A DNA stretch of 52,617 nt from Streptomyces graminilatus (lineage in GTDB: Bacteria; Actinomycetota; Actinomycetes; Streptomycetales; Streptomycetaceae). Position 1 is the stretch's first letter. Every line of letters starts with the position of its first letter. The position numbers were made by a program, and so were the translations under genes. The DNA lies in contig NZ_LIQQ01000004.1 in the NCBI RefSeq assembly GCF_001418565.1, positions 1 to 52,617 of the forward strand, written 5' to 3'. The notes beneath the pieces are model-generated. The model had not been told where the DNA came from. It did no database searches and saw nothing but the letters and a program-made list of their open reading frames with translations. Below, piece after piece: positions 26,457 to 35,884 of the stretch.

Positions 26457-27150
26457 TCCCCGGAGCGTAGAGCACAACTCGCATGCATTTCACAGTTGTT
26501 CGAGCGAATTCCCTAATTCGAAGGATTTGGGCCCCGCCGATGGTTGACGGCAGTGAACCATTTCCCCCAGGCCAGGCAGGCGGGTGAAGCCCCTGAACGA
26601 TGTGTTCTCGTGAAGGAGTTCGGGACCCTACGAGGCACTCCGGACCCCGGCTCGCGATACCGGTGAACCAGCAGTGGCTCGGATGACCACCCGCTGCCGA
26701 TCACGCCCACGACCGGCACGAGCACCCCAATCCTCCGCCCACACAAGCCCCATGACCTGCACATTCAGAATGACCGTCTAAAAGACGGCGAAGGGCCTCG
26801 TGACCTGGCGTTTCTCCCACCCCTCGCATCGACAGCGACGGCGAGCAGCTACCCGTCCCGCGCTATCCGCTATGACAGTCGGAGACGCGGTGAGGGCCAT
26901 GATGCGCGAACCTGCGTCCGGAGTGAGTGGGAGTGGGCTCGTGGATGGGAGCTGGTCGTGGCAGCCTGTTCCGCCCGAAGAGGGGGATGGACTGCTGGTC
27001 GTGACGCTCGTTTGAGGCTCTGGGTGCCCGCACGCGGGACGGCGAGCCGGAAAATAGGTCCTGATCTGGCCTTTTCCGAGGATCGTTCAGGCCGACATCG
27101 TTCCGATGACGGATCACGTGATGTGTCCTGTCACTCAAAGCCTCCGAGCC
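26457..27150. other. Intergenic region at the right end of the island
   Basis: About 700 bp, lower in GC than its neighbours, with only short unconvincing ORFs. A small hairpin ccgtct-aaa-agacgg lies at 26774-26788. An integrase gene would be expected near this boundary, and none is readable in any frame. Confidence 0.5.
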
Positions 27151-27179
27151 CGGCCAGAAGTCCCAGGAAAGTCCCAGAG
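27151..27179 (+). repeat. Right copy of the 29-bp inner repeat
   Basis: It matches 3346-3374 at 28 of 29 bases, in the same orientation, and ends 74 bp inside the right boundary. Between it and the boundary lies ctgcaggtcagg, which is the inverse of tgacctgcat near the left end. Confidence 0.75.
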
Positions 27180-27253
27180 GCGCCCACGCGTCCCGTCCTG
27201 ACCCGCATTTCTGCAGGTCAGGAGGGGTTTTATGATACTTTTTCTTAGAACCT

Positions 27254-27270
27254 TCAGATGTCCCGGAAGA
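27254..27270 (+). repeat. Right 17-bp attachment-site-like repeat (attR candidate)
   Basis: The sequence tcagatgtcccggaaga is identical to 3233-3249 and encodes the last codons (FRDI, stop) of the murA-like gene on the minus strand. The gene remains intact because its own 3' end is regenerated by the repeat. Confidence 0.72.
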
Positions 27271-28783
27271 TCTCGATCTGCGCCCCCACCGAGTTGAGCC
27301 GCTCCGCCAGATCCTCGTACCCCCGGTTGATGACGTACACGTTCCGCAGTACGGACGTGCCCTCCGCCGACATCATCGCCAGCAGGATCACCACGGCCGG
27401 CCGCAGCGCGGGCGGGCACATCATCTCGGCGGCCCGCCAGCGCGTCGGGCCCTCGACCAGCACCCGGTGCGGGTCGAGAAGCTGGAGACGGCCACCGAGG
27501 CGGTTCAGGTCGGTGAGATAGATCGCGCGGTTGTCGTAGACCCAGTCGTGGATGAGGGTCTTGCCCTGGGCCGACGCCGCGATGGCCGCGAAGAACGGCA
27601 CGTTGTCGATGTTCAGGCCCGGGAACGGCATCGGGTGGATCTTGTCGATCGGCGCCTCCAGCTTGGAGGGCCGGACCGTCAGGTCGACCAGCCGCGTACG
27701 GCCGTTGTCCGCGAAGTACTCGGGCGTACGGTCGTGATCGAGCCCCATCTCCTCCAGGACCGCCAGCTCGATCTCCAGGAACTCGATCGGCACCCGGCAC
27801 ACGGTCAGCTCGGACTCCGTGACGACCGCCGCCGCCAGCAGGCTCATCGCCTCGACCGGGTCCTCGGAGGGCGAGTAGTCCACGTCGACGTCGATGTTCG
27901 GCACACCGTGCACGGTGAGCGTCGTCGTGCCGACGCCCTCGATCCGTACGCCCAGCGCCTCCAGGAAGAAGCACAGGTCCTGGACCATGTAGTTGGAGGA
28001 CGCGTTACGGATGACGGTCACGCCGTCGTGCCGGGCGGCGGCGAGCAGCGCGTTCTCGGTGACGGTGTCCCCGCGCTCGGTCAGCACGATCGGGCGCCCG
28101 GGGGAGACGGAACGGTCGACACGGGCGTGGTAGAGCCCCTCCGTCGCCGCGATGTCCAGCCCGAAGCGGCGCAGCGCGATCATGTGCGGCTCGATGGTCC
28201 GGGTGCCGAGGTCGCAGCCGCCCGCGTACGGCAGCCGGAAGCTGTCCATGCGGTGCAGCAGCGGGCCGAGGAACATGATGATCGAGCGGGTCCGGCGGGC
28301 GGCCTCGGCGTCGATGGCCGCCATGTCCAGCTCGGCCGGCGGCACGATCTCCAGATCGACACCGTCGTTGATCCACCGCGTGCGTACGCCGATCGAGTTC
28401 AGCACCTCCAGCAGGCGGTACACCTCTTCGATGCGGGCGACCCGACGCAGCACCGTGCGGCCCTTGTTGAGGAGCGAGGCGCACAGCAGCGCGACACACG
28501 CGTTCTTGCTGGTCTTGACGTTGATGGAACCGGACAGCCGACGCCCGCCGACCACGCGCAGGTGCATCGGACCCGCGTAGCCCAAGGAGACGATCTCACT
28601 GTCGAGAGCTTCACCGATTCGAGCGATCATCTCAAGGCTGATGTTTTGATTGCCGCGCTCAATGCGATTGACCGCGCTCTGACTGGTGCCGAGCGCCTCG
28701 GCAAGCTGCGTCTGTGTCCAGCCCCGGTGCTGCCTGGCGTCACGAATGAGCTTGCCGATACGTACGAGGTAGTCGTCTGCCAT
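27254..28783 (-). CDS. murA2: XRE helix-turn-helix fused to a MurA-like enolpyruvyl transferase
   Basis: A 509-aa fusion. Residues about 1-65 are an XRE-type DNA-binding domain (IGKLIRDARQHRGWTQTQLA, then TSQSAVNRIERG). Residues about 75-509 are a UDP-N-acetylglucosamine 1-carboxyvinyltransferase (EPSP-synthase superfamily) domain, the first step of peptidoglycan precursor synthesis in true MurA. SGSINVKTSKNA carries the conserved Lys-Asn, and YAGGCDLGTRTIEPH has the Cys at the fosfomycin/PEP site, so catalysis is possible. I recall S. coelicolor SCO5998 as the equivalent, next to aconitase. An inverted repeat 13 bp before the start may be its own operator. It ends at the island boundary with no terminator hairpin. 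Confidence 0.85.
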   Translation of the reverse strand: MADDYLVRIGKLIRDARQHRGWTQTQLAEALGTSQSAVNRIERGNQNISLEMIARIGEALDSEIVSLGYAGPMHLRVVGGRRLSGSINVKTSKNACVALLCASLLNKGRTVLRRVARIEEVYRLLEVLNSIGVRTRWINDGVDLEIVPPAELDMAAIDAEAARRTRSIIMFLGPLLHRMDSFRLPYAGGCDLGTRTIEPHMIALRRFGLDIAATEGLYHARVDRSVSPGRPIVLTERGDTVTENALLAAARHDGVTVIRNASSNYMVQDLCFFLEALGVRIEGVGTTTLTVHGVPNIDVDVDYSPSEDPVEAMSLLAAAVVTESELTVCRVPIEFLEIELAVLEEMGLDHDRTPEYFADNGRTRLVDLTVRPSKLEAPIDKIHPMPFPGLNIDNVPFFAAIAASAQGKTLIHDWVYDNRAIYLTDLNRLGGRLQLLDPHRVLVEGPTRWRAAEMMCPPALRPAVVILLAMMSAEGTSVLRNVYVINRGYEDLAERLNSVGAQIEIFRDI

Positions 28784-28795
28784 GAGGTTGAGGTT

Positions 28796-28811
28796 ATCTC
28801 AGATATGAGAT
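28796..28811. promoter_or_regulatory. Inverted repeat ATCTC-N6-GAGAT before the HTH-MurA gene
   Basis: The sequence atctcagatatgagat is a perfect 6-bp inverted repeat with a 4-bp centre, ending 13 bp before the start codon. The same half-sites and spacing occur before aconitase (30642-30657). It is a candidate autoregulatory operator for the XRE domain. Confidence 0.55.
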
Positions 28812-28907
28812 GCCGCCCGCTGGGGAGTCCGGGCGGGTGACGTATCGTCAGCGGACCCTGGGGAACGGGCGCGGGCGTTGTCAGTGGGCCCTCGTACAGT
28901 CGGTCCT

Positions 28908-29018
28908 GTGTGCCTTCACGGCATGCGCGAGTCCAGGGAGGAGGGCGGCGCACTGGTGGCCGAGTGGGACGGCGCGGCGGACCAGTACGAGATCACCGTG
29001 CGGCGGGTCGAGGCCTGA
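28908..29018 (+). CDS. Possible small protein (36 aa)
   Basis: A GTG-started ORF reading REEGGALVAEWDGAADQYEI near its centre, followed by TVRRVEA, with codon use (G/C in third positions) typical of real genes here. No ribosome site is strong. The function and even expression are unknown. Confidence 0.3.
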   Translation: MCLHGMRESREEGGALVAEWDGAADQYEITVRRVEA

Positions 29019-29066
29019 CTCGTAACCGGCGGACCGGAATCAGGCGCGGGCGATAGGTTGCCCGTC

Positions 29067-29606
29067 ATGGCTGAACTGGGGTCCGTCACCTGGCCGCCCG
29101 TCCCGATCAGGACCGAGCGGCTCGTGCTGCGCGAGTCCGAGTCCGGGGACCGTGCGGCGTTCGTCGAGTTGTTCGCCTCGGCGGAAGTGCGCACTTACCT
29201 CGGTGGTCCTCGACCCCGTGACGAGCTCGAACGCGCGTTGCCTGAACTGCCCGGGCGGCGCCCCGGCCTTTTCGTGATCGAGCTCGACGGGGCGATGATC
29301 GGCACGGTCACGCTCGACCGGCGTGACGCGGAGCGTCCGGGGCGTGTACGTCCGGAGGGCGGGGAGGCGGAGCTCGGCTACATGTTTCTGCCGGAGGCGT
29401 GGGGACGCGGGTATGCCGCCGAGGCGTGCTCGGCGGCGCTCGGCTGGTTCGCCGACGCGTTTCCCGGCGAGCCGGTGGTGCTCTGCACCCAGACCGCCAA
29501 CGACCGCTCGATGCGCCTCGCGGCGAAGCTGGGGTTCACCGAGGTGCGACGGTTCGAGGAATGGGGGGCCGAGCAGTGGTTCGGTGTGTGCGTCACGTCT
29601 CGCTAG
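29067..29606 (+). CDS. GNAT-family N-acetyltransferase (RimJ/RimL type)
   Basis: A 179-aa acetyl-CoA-dependent acyltransferase. RTERLVLRESESGDRAAFVEL is the standard opening, and GYMFLPEAWGRGYAAEAC is the acetyl-CoA pyrophosphate loop (R/Q-x-x-G-x-G/A type), followed by ANDRSMRLAAKLGFTEVRRF. The acceptor is unknown. The ATG at 29067 is preferred to the in-frame TTG at 29058. The FGE-like gene follows after 12 bp and is probably co-transcribed. Confidence 0.85.
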   Translation: MAELGSVTWPPVPIRTERLVLRESESGDRAAFVELFASAEVRTYLGGPRPRDELERALPELPGRRPGLFVIELDGAMIGTVTLDRRDAERPGRVRPEGGEAELGYMFLPEAWGRGYAAEACSAALGWFADAFPGEPVVLCTQTANDRSMRLAAKLGFTEVRRFEEWGAEQWFGVCVTSR

Positions 29607-29618
29607 GATGCCCTGATC

Positions 29619-30299
29619 ATGGGCATGATCGCAGCGAACGAGATGATCGCGGTCCCGCCGGGGCAGGTCACGCTGTCGGACCGGCGGACGCAGCGGAGTT
29701 GGACGGTCGAGCTCGCGCCCTATCGGCTTGCGGCATTCCCGGTCACCCAGTCGCTGTACGCACAGGTCACGGACCAGCGGCCGAGTGCCGCCCACGGGGA
29801 CCGGTTGCCCGTCGAGTGCGTTTCCTGGTGGGACGCGGTGCGGTTCTGCAACACCCTGTCCCGGCGTGACGGGTTCACGCCCGCCTACCACTTCCCTGAC
29901 GACGGCGAAGGGGGCGAAGGCATCGAGTGGGACGCGTCCGCCGACGGGTACCGCCTGCCGACCGAGGCCGAATGGGAGCATGCCTGCCGCGCCGGCACGA
30001 CCGGGCCGCGGTACGCGCCGCTCGATGAGATCGCCTGGCACCGCGGCAACTCGCACGAGCGGATCCACGACGTGGGTGGCAAACAGCCCAACTCATGGGG
30101 TCTTCACGACATGCTCGGCAACGTCTGGGACTGGTGCTGGGACGTCTACGACGCCGAGGTCTACGGAACCTACCGGGTGCTCCGCGGCGGCGGTTGGTTC
30201 GACGAGCACTGGAGCTGCCGCGCCTCCGCGCGCCGCCGCAGCCATCCGACCTTCCAGGTCGACGACGTGGGGTTCCGCGTCGCGCGCTCCACCGGCTAG
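29619..30299 (+). CDS. Formylglycine-generating-enzyme-like (SUMF1/FGE fold) protein
   Basis: A 226-aa single-domain protein of the FGE-sulfatase fold: PVECVSWWDAVRFCN, GYRLPTEAEWEHACRAGT, SWGLHDMLGNVWDWCWD and VLRGGGWFDEHWSCRASAR. True formylglycine-generating enzymes have a Cys pair in this last region; here only one Cys is seen, so oxidation of a sulfatase Cys is unlikely. It may be a ligand-binding or ergothioneine/PvdO-like relative. No signal peptide. Confidence 0.82.
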   Translation: MGMIAANEMIAVPPGQVTLSDRRTQRSWTVELAPYRLAAFPVTQSLYAQVTDQRPSAAHGDRLPVECVSWWDAVRFCNTLSRRDGFTPAYHFPDDGEGGEGIEWDASADGYRLPTEAEWEHACRAGTTGPRYAPLDEIAWHRGNSHERIHDVGGKQPNSWGLHDMLGNVWDWCWDVYDAEVYGTYRVLRGGGWFDEHWSCRASARRRSHPTFQVDDVGFRVARSTG

Positions 30300-30640
30300 A
30301 ACTCCGGGAGACCCGGGTCACCGGTTTTGGCCACGGCCACTCTGGCGGCTCGCTCGACTTCGCGCACCGGGCCTCCCAATAGGCCGCGTCGCGCTGTGGA
30401 GTGGCGTACCGGGCTGTTGTGCCTGTCGCCCACGCAACGGCACCTGTTTCCCCGGCATCGTCCCACCCCGCAGCCACGCCGTCCGCTCGCCACCGCCCGG
30501 TACCAGCCCCCGAAGCGACACTCACCGCGCAACCGGCGGACGTGCATACCGGAGCGACACGCTGTCCGGCACCCCGGTGGGCCAAGTGAGACAGGTCAAG
30601 GGCAGCCGGGCATGACCATCCGCCGCCCATGTACTAGAGT
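30300..30640. other. Intergenic region upstream of the aconitase promoter
   Basis: About 340 bp with no supportable gene in either strand. The regulatory signals lie just to the right, at 30641-30719. Confidence 0.4.
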
Positions 30641-30658
30641 TATCTCGACATCGAGATA
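30641..30658. promoter_or_regulatory. 18-bp inverted repeat upstream of aconitase
   Basis: The sequence tatctcgacatcgagata is a perfect 8-bp inverted repeat with a 2-bp centre. It contains ATCTC-N6-GAGAT, as does the site before the HTH-MurA gene. A candidate operator for an unidentified regulator. Confidence 0.6.
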
Positions 30659-30700
30659 TCTACCCAGACGTGCCGCAGTCGCCAGCTCAGTAAGGCTTGC

Positions 30701-30719
30701 CTAACTTAGCCTCACCTTA
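30701..30719 (+). promoter_or_regulatory. Iron-box-like site (DmdR/IdeR type) upstream of aconitase
   Basis: The sequence ctaacttagcctcacctta matches 14 of 19 positions of the DmdR/IdeR iron box consensus as I recall it (TTAGGTTAGGCTCACCTAA). Aconitase needs a 4Fe-4S cluster, so iron control is plausible. It ends 67 bp before the start codon. Confidence 0.5.
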
Positions 30720-30720
30720 G

Positions 30721-33504
<2,784 letters not shown>

Positions 33505-33523
33505 CCGATCCGGTAACGCGCCT

Positions 33524-33561
33524 GGGCCGCACTCCCCGTTCTTCGGGCGGGGGTGCGGCCC
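33524..33561 (+). terminator. Terminator hairpin after aconitase
   Basis: A stem gggccgca-ctcccc pairs with ggggtgcggccc around an 11-nt loop, starting 20 bp after the stop. There is only a weak T-rich end (cttcgcgtg), as is usual in Streptomyces. Confidence 0.75.
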
Positions 33562-33676
33562 TTCGCGTGTCCGGGCCGTGTCCGGTCCGTGTCCGGGCGT
33601 CGACCGGGTGTACGGCCCCTGTGCGCCAGGCGTTTACATCTTCCCCCTCTGGCGCTAGCTTCGAGAAGGAGTGAGG

Positions 33677-33690
33677 TGGGAGCGCTCCCA
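33677..33690. promoter_or_regulatory. CebR box upstream of the LPMO gene
   Basis: The sequence TGGGAGCGCTCCCA is the exact palindrome bound by CebR, the LacI-family cellobiose-responsive repressor. A degenerate second copy (cgggagccgctccca, one extra base) lies at 33717-33731. It predicts induction of the LPMO by cello-oligosaccharides. The rest of 33562-33919 holds the promoter and leader only. Confidence 0.88.
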
Positions 33691-33919
33691 CACCGAGCGG
33701 ACCGGAACCCGTAAAGCGGGAGCCGCTCCCACCTCACCACCCCCCACGCGTCACCCCGTGCACCTCGCGTACCAGTGCACCTCGAACACCTCGCACCTCG
33801 CGCACATCCCGTATGGCATTTCACGCGCGCCCCCAGCCCGGGCGCGCCCCTTCACCCGCACGTTCCGTACGTACCGCACGACGTACGGCGCCTCGCGTAC
33901 GACTGAAGGAGTCCATGGC

Positions 33920-35020
33920 ATGGCCCTGACATCTCTCTCCCCGCCCTCCCCCCGCACTCCACGCCGTCCACCACTCCCCACCCGAGGCCGGGCCTTCCTC
34001 CTGATCCTCCTGGCCCTGCTCACCGCGATCCCGGCCCTCGGTCTGGTCGTCACGGCGGGCGGCGACGCGGAGGCCCACGGCACCCCGATGAAGCCCGGCA
34101 GCCGTACCTTCCTGTGCTGGGAGGACGCCCTCACCAGCAGCGGTGAGATCAAGGCGATCAATCCGGCCTGCAAGACGGCCCAACAGGTCGGCGGGACAAC
34201 GCCGTTCTACAACTGGTTCTCGGTGCTGCGCTCGGACGGCGCGGGCCGTACCCGGGGCTTCGTCCCGGACGGCCAGTTGTGCAGCGGCGGCAACCCCAAC
34301 TTCGCCGGGTTCAACACCCCCAGCGCGGACTGGCCGTTGACCCACCTCACCTCGGGCGCCACCATCGACTTCGCGTACAACGCGTGGGCGGCGCACCCGG
34401 GTTGGTTCTATGTCTACATCACCAAGGACGGCTTCGACCCGACCAAGACGCTCACCTGGGACGCGATCGAGCCCCAGCCGTTCCTCAGTGTCGACCACCC
34501 GCCGCGCACCGGGTCCCCGGGCACGGTCGACACCAAGTACTCCTGGAGCGGCAAGCTTCCGGCGAACAAGTCCGGGCGTCACATCATCTACATGGTGTGG
34601 CAGCGCTCCGACAGCTCGGAGACCTTCTACTCCTGCTCCGACGTCGTCTTCGACGGCGGCAACGGCGAGGTGACGGGCATCAAGGACCCCGGCAACCCGC
34701 CCACCGAGCCCCCGCCCGGCGCGTGCACCGCCACCCGCCGTACGACGGGCAGTTGGAACGGCGGCTACCAGTCCGAGGTGACCGTCACCAACTCCGGGAC
34801 CGTGCCCATGCTCGGCTGGATGGTCGACTGGACGCTCCCGGACGGCCTCGCGGTGGACAGTCTCTGGAGCGGCGACGCCACCTACAACGGCCAGGCGGTG
34901 ATGGTCCACAACGCCGGGTGGAACGGCTCGCTCGATCCGGGCAAGAGCGCGACGTTCGGATACGTCGTCCGGGGCTCGGGCGGCGAGACGGCGACCACCC
35001 TGCCCTGCCGGGTCGGTTAG
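33920..35020 (+). CDS. Secreted AA10 lytic polysaccharide monooxygenase with CBM2
   Basis: A 366-aa copper enzyme that oxidatively cleaves crystalline cellulose or chitin. Residues 1-52 are a signal peptide with an Arg-rich start and hydrophobic core (FLLILLALLTAIPALGLVV); cleavage after AEA exposes His53 (HGTPMKPG), the copper-brace His. The second His is in AWAAHPGWFYVY, and the axial aromatic residue in FYSCSDVVF. A Pro-rich linker leads to a CBM2 of about 100 aa (GSWNGGYQSEVTVTN, LDPGKSATFGYV). The CebR box argues for cellulose as substrate. The ATG at 33920 follows GAAGGAG; an ATG at 33915 is out of frame. Confidence 0.93.
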   Translation: MALTSLSPPSPRTPRRPPLPTRGRAFLLILLALLTAIPALGLVVTAGGDAEAHGTPMKPGSRTFLCWEDALTSSGEIKAINPACKTAQQVGGTTPFYNWFSVLRSDGAGRTRGFVPDGQLCSGGNPNFAGFNTPSADWPLTHLTSGATIDFAYNAWAAHPGWFYVYITKDGFDPTKTLTWDAIEPQPFLSVDHPPRTGSPGTVDTKYSWSGKLPANKSGRHIIYMVWQRSDSSETFYSCSDVVFDGGNGEVTGIKDPGNPPTEPPPGACTATRRTTGSWNGGYQSEVTVTNSGTVPMLGWMVDWTLPDGLAVDSLWSGDATYNGQAVMVHNAGWNGSLDPGKSATFGYVVRGSGGETATTLPCRVG

Positions 35021-35085
35021 ACGGGCAGGTTCAAGGCAGGGACAGGCAGCGCAATTGGGCTCAAGGCGGCTCAGCGGCTCAGGGC

Positions 35086-35115
35086 GGACCCGGTGGCCGA
35101 ATACACACCGGGTCC
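35086..35115 (+). terminator. Hairpin after the LPMO gene
   Basis: A perfect 10-bp stem ggacccggtg / caccgggtcc with a 10-nt loop, 65 bp after the LPMO stop. No T-run follows. Confidence 0.65.
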
Positions 35116-35186
35116 GCGAGCCGGGCCGGCACGGGGGATGAGGCCCGGGTGGAGTGCGTCTGGGGAAGCGACCGACGGGGGTTGGA

Positions 35187-35198
35187 GACAACGTTGTC
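35187..35198. promoter_or_regulatory. Palindrome GACAACGTTGTC (copy 1)
   Basis: A 12-bp perfect palindrome with the central AACGTT typical of LacI-family operators. The same 12 bp occur 25 bp before the GH92 gene (39731-39742). Here it lies about 250 bp upstream of the small gene at 35451. The remaining sequence 35116-35450 contains no supportable gene. Confidence 0.5.
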
Positions 35199-35450
35199 CA
35201 GCGGTCCGATCTTCACTCTATCGCTCCGCCGGACAGCGTCGTCAAACGGCTTGCCTCCCGGGCAGGAGCGGACGCGGTACCCCGCGGGTGTGACCCGCGT
35301 GCGCGTCCCCTCCGAGGTGCCCGCCCTCCCGTGGTAACGCTGGCGAGCGTCCGCCTCCCTGCCAACGCCAACGTCCACGTGTTCACCCTCGCGACCGGCT
35401 GACCGTGACTGCCTCTGGCGGGGCACACCGTCGCACGCGACCATCGACGG

Positions 35451-35840
35451 ATGGGGCATCGGCCGAACCTGCTGGAGGAGTTCAGGTCCGAGGCACGCAT
35501 CGCCTTCGCGTTCCTCGTCGAGAGCGAGGGCTTCGCCGAGCCGGAGGACCGTGACCTCGGGCTGAGGTACCGCCGCGCGGACCTGGAAGTGTGCCTGTGC
35601 TTCCATTCGGGGCGACCTGAGCCGTGCATGTGGACGCATCTGAGCCCGGTCGCGCCGGACGGCACCCGAGGATGGGGCGCGTCGCTGGACGACATCTACA
35701 CCGCCACCGGCTGCGGCCCACCCCAGGACGTCCCGGGCACTGTCCACAACCGGCGCTCCCTGCTCAAGCGCGTCCACCAACACGCCGACGCCCTAAGCCG
35801 GTTGCTGCCCCGCCTCCCCGCCCGCTTCCCCGATCCCTGA
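35451..35840 (+). CDS. Conserved-looking hypothetical protein
   Basis: A 129-aa soluble protein beginning LLEEFRSEARIAFAFLVESEGF, with DRDLGLRYRRADLEVCLCFH and a C-terminal basic helix (RRSLLKRVHQHADALSRLL). The composition looks like a small globular protein of the kind found beside genes for immunity or plasmid-type functions, but I do not recognise the family. No signal peptide. It converges on the GH92 gene with 44 bp between. Confidence 0.6.
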   Translation: MGHRPNLLEEFRSEARIAFAFLVESEGFAEPEDRDLGLRYRRADLEVCLCFHSGRPEPCMWTHLSPVAPDGTRGWGASLDDIYTATGCGPPQDVPGTVHNRRSLLKRVHQHADALSRLLPRLPARFPDP

Positions 35841-35884
35841 TCGGCGAAGCGGGCGTCGGAAGGGGGCAGCCCAGCCGGAAGTGG

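Larger units (their letters stand above)
3233..27270. mobile_element. Proposed integrated genomic island (about 24 kb) at the murA-like 3' end
   Basis: The direct repeat tcagatgtcccggaaga (17 bp) stands at 3233-3249 and 27254-27270. The right copy is the last five codons plus stop of the murA-like gene; the left copy lies 14 nt after the flavodoxin-type gene. Just inside each end is a 29-bp near-identical repeat (3346-3374 and 27151-27179) in the same orientation, as expected for recombinase arm sites. TGACCTG words recur pointing inward from both ends. Between the boundaries lie transposase fragments, an IS, a frameshifted gene and the nitrate module. No intact integrase or excisionase is seen, so it is probably fixed. 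The boundaries are seen; the island interpretation is inference. Confidence 0.72.

Noticed and set aside
26513..27138. Short ORFs at the right island end as candidate excisionase or integrase remnants
   Set aside because: None shows the Arg-His-Arg-Tyr pattern of tyrosine recombinases, a serine recombinase motif or an HTH of excisionases.
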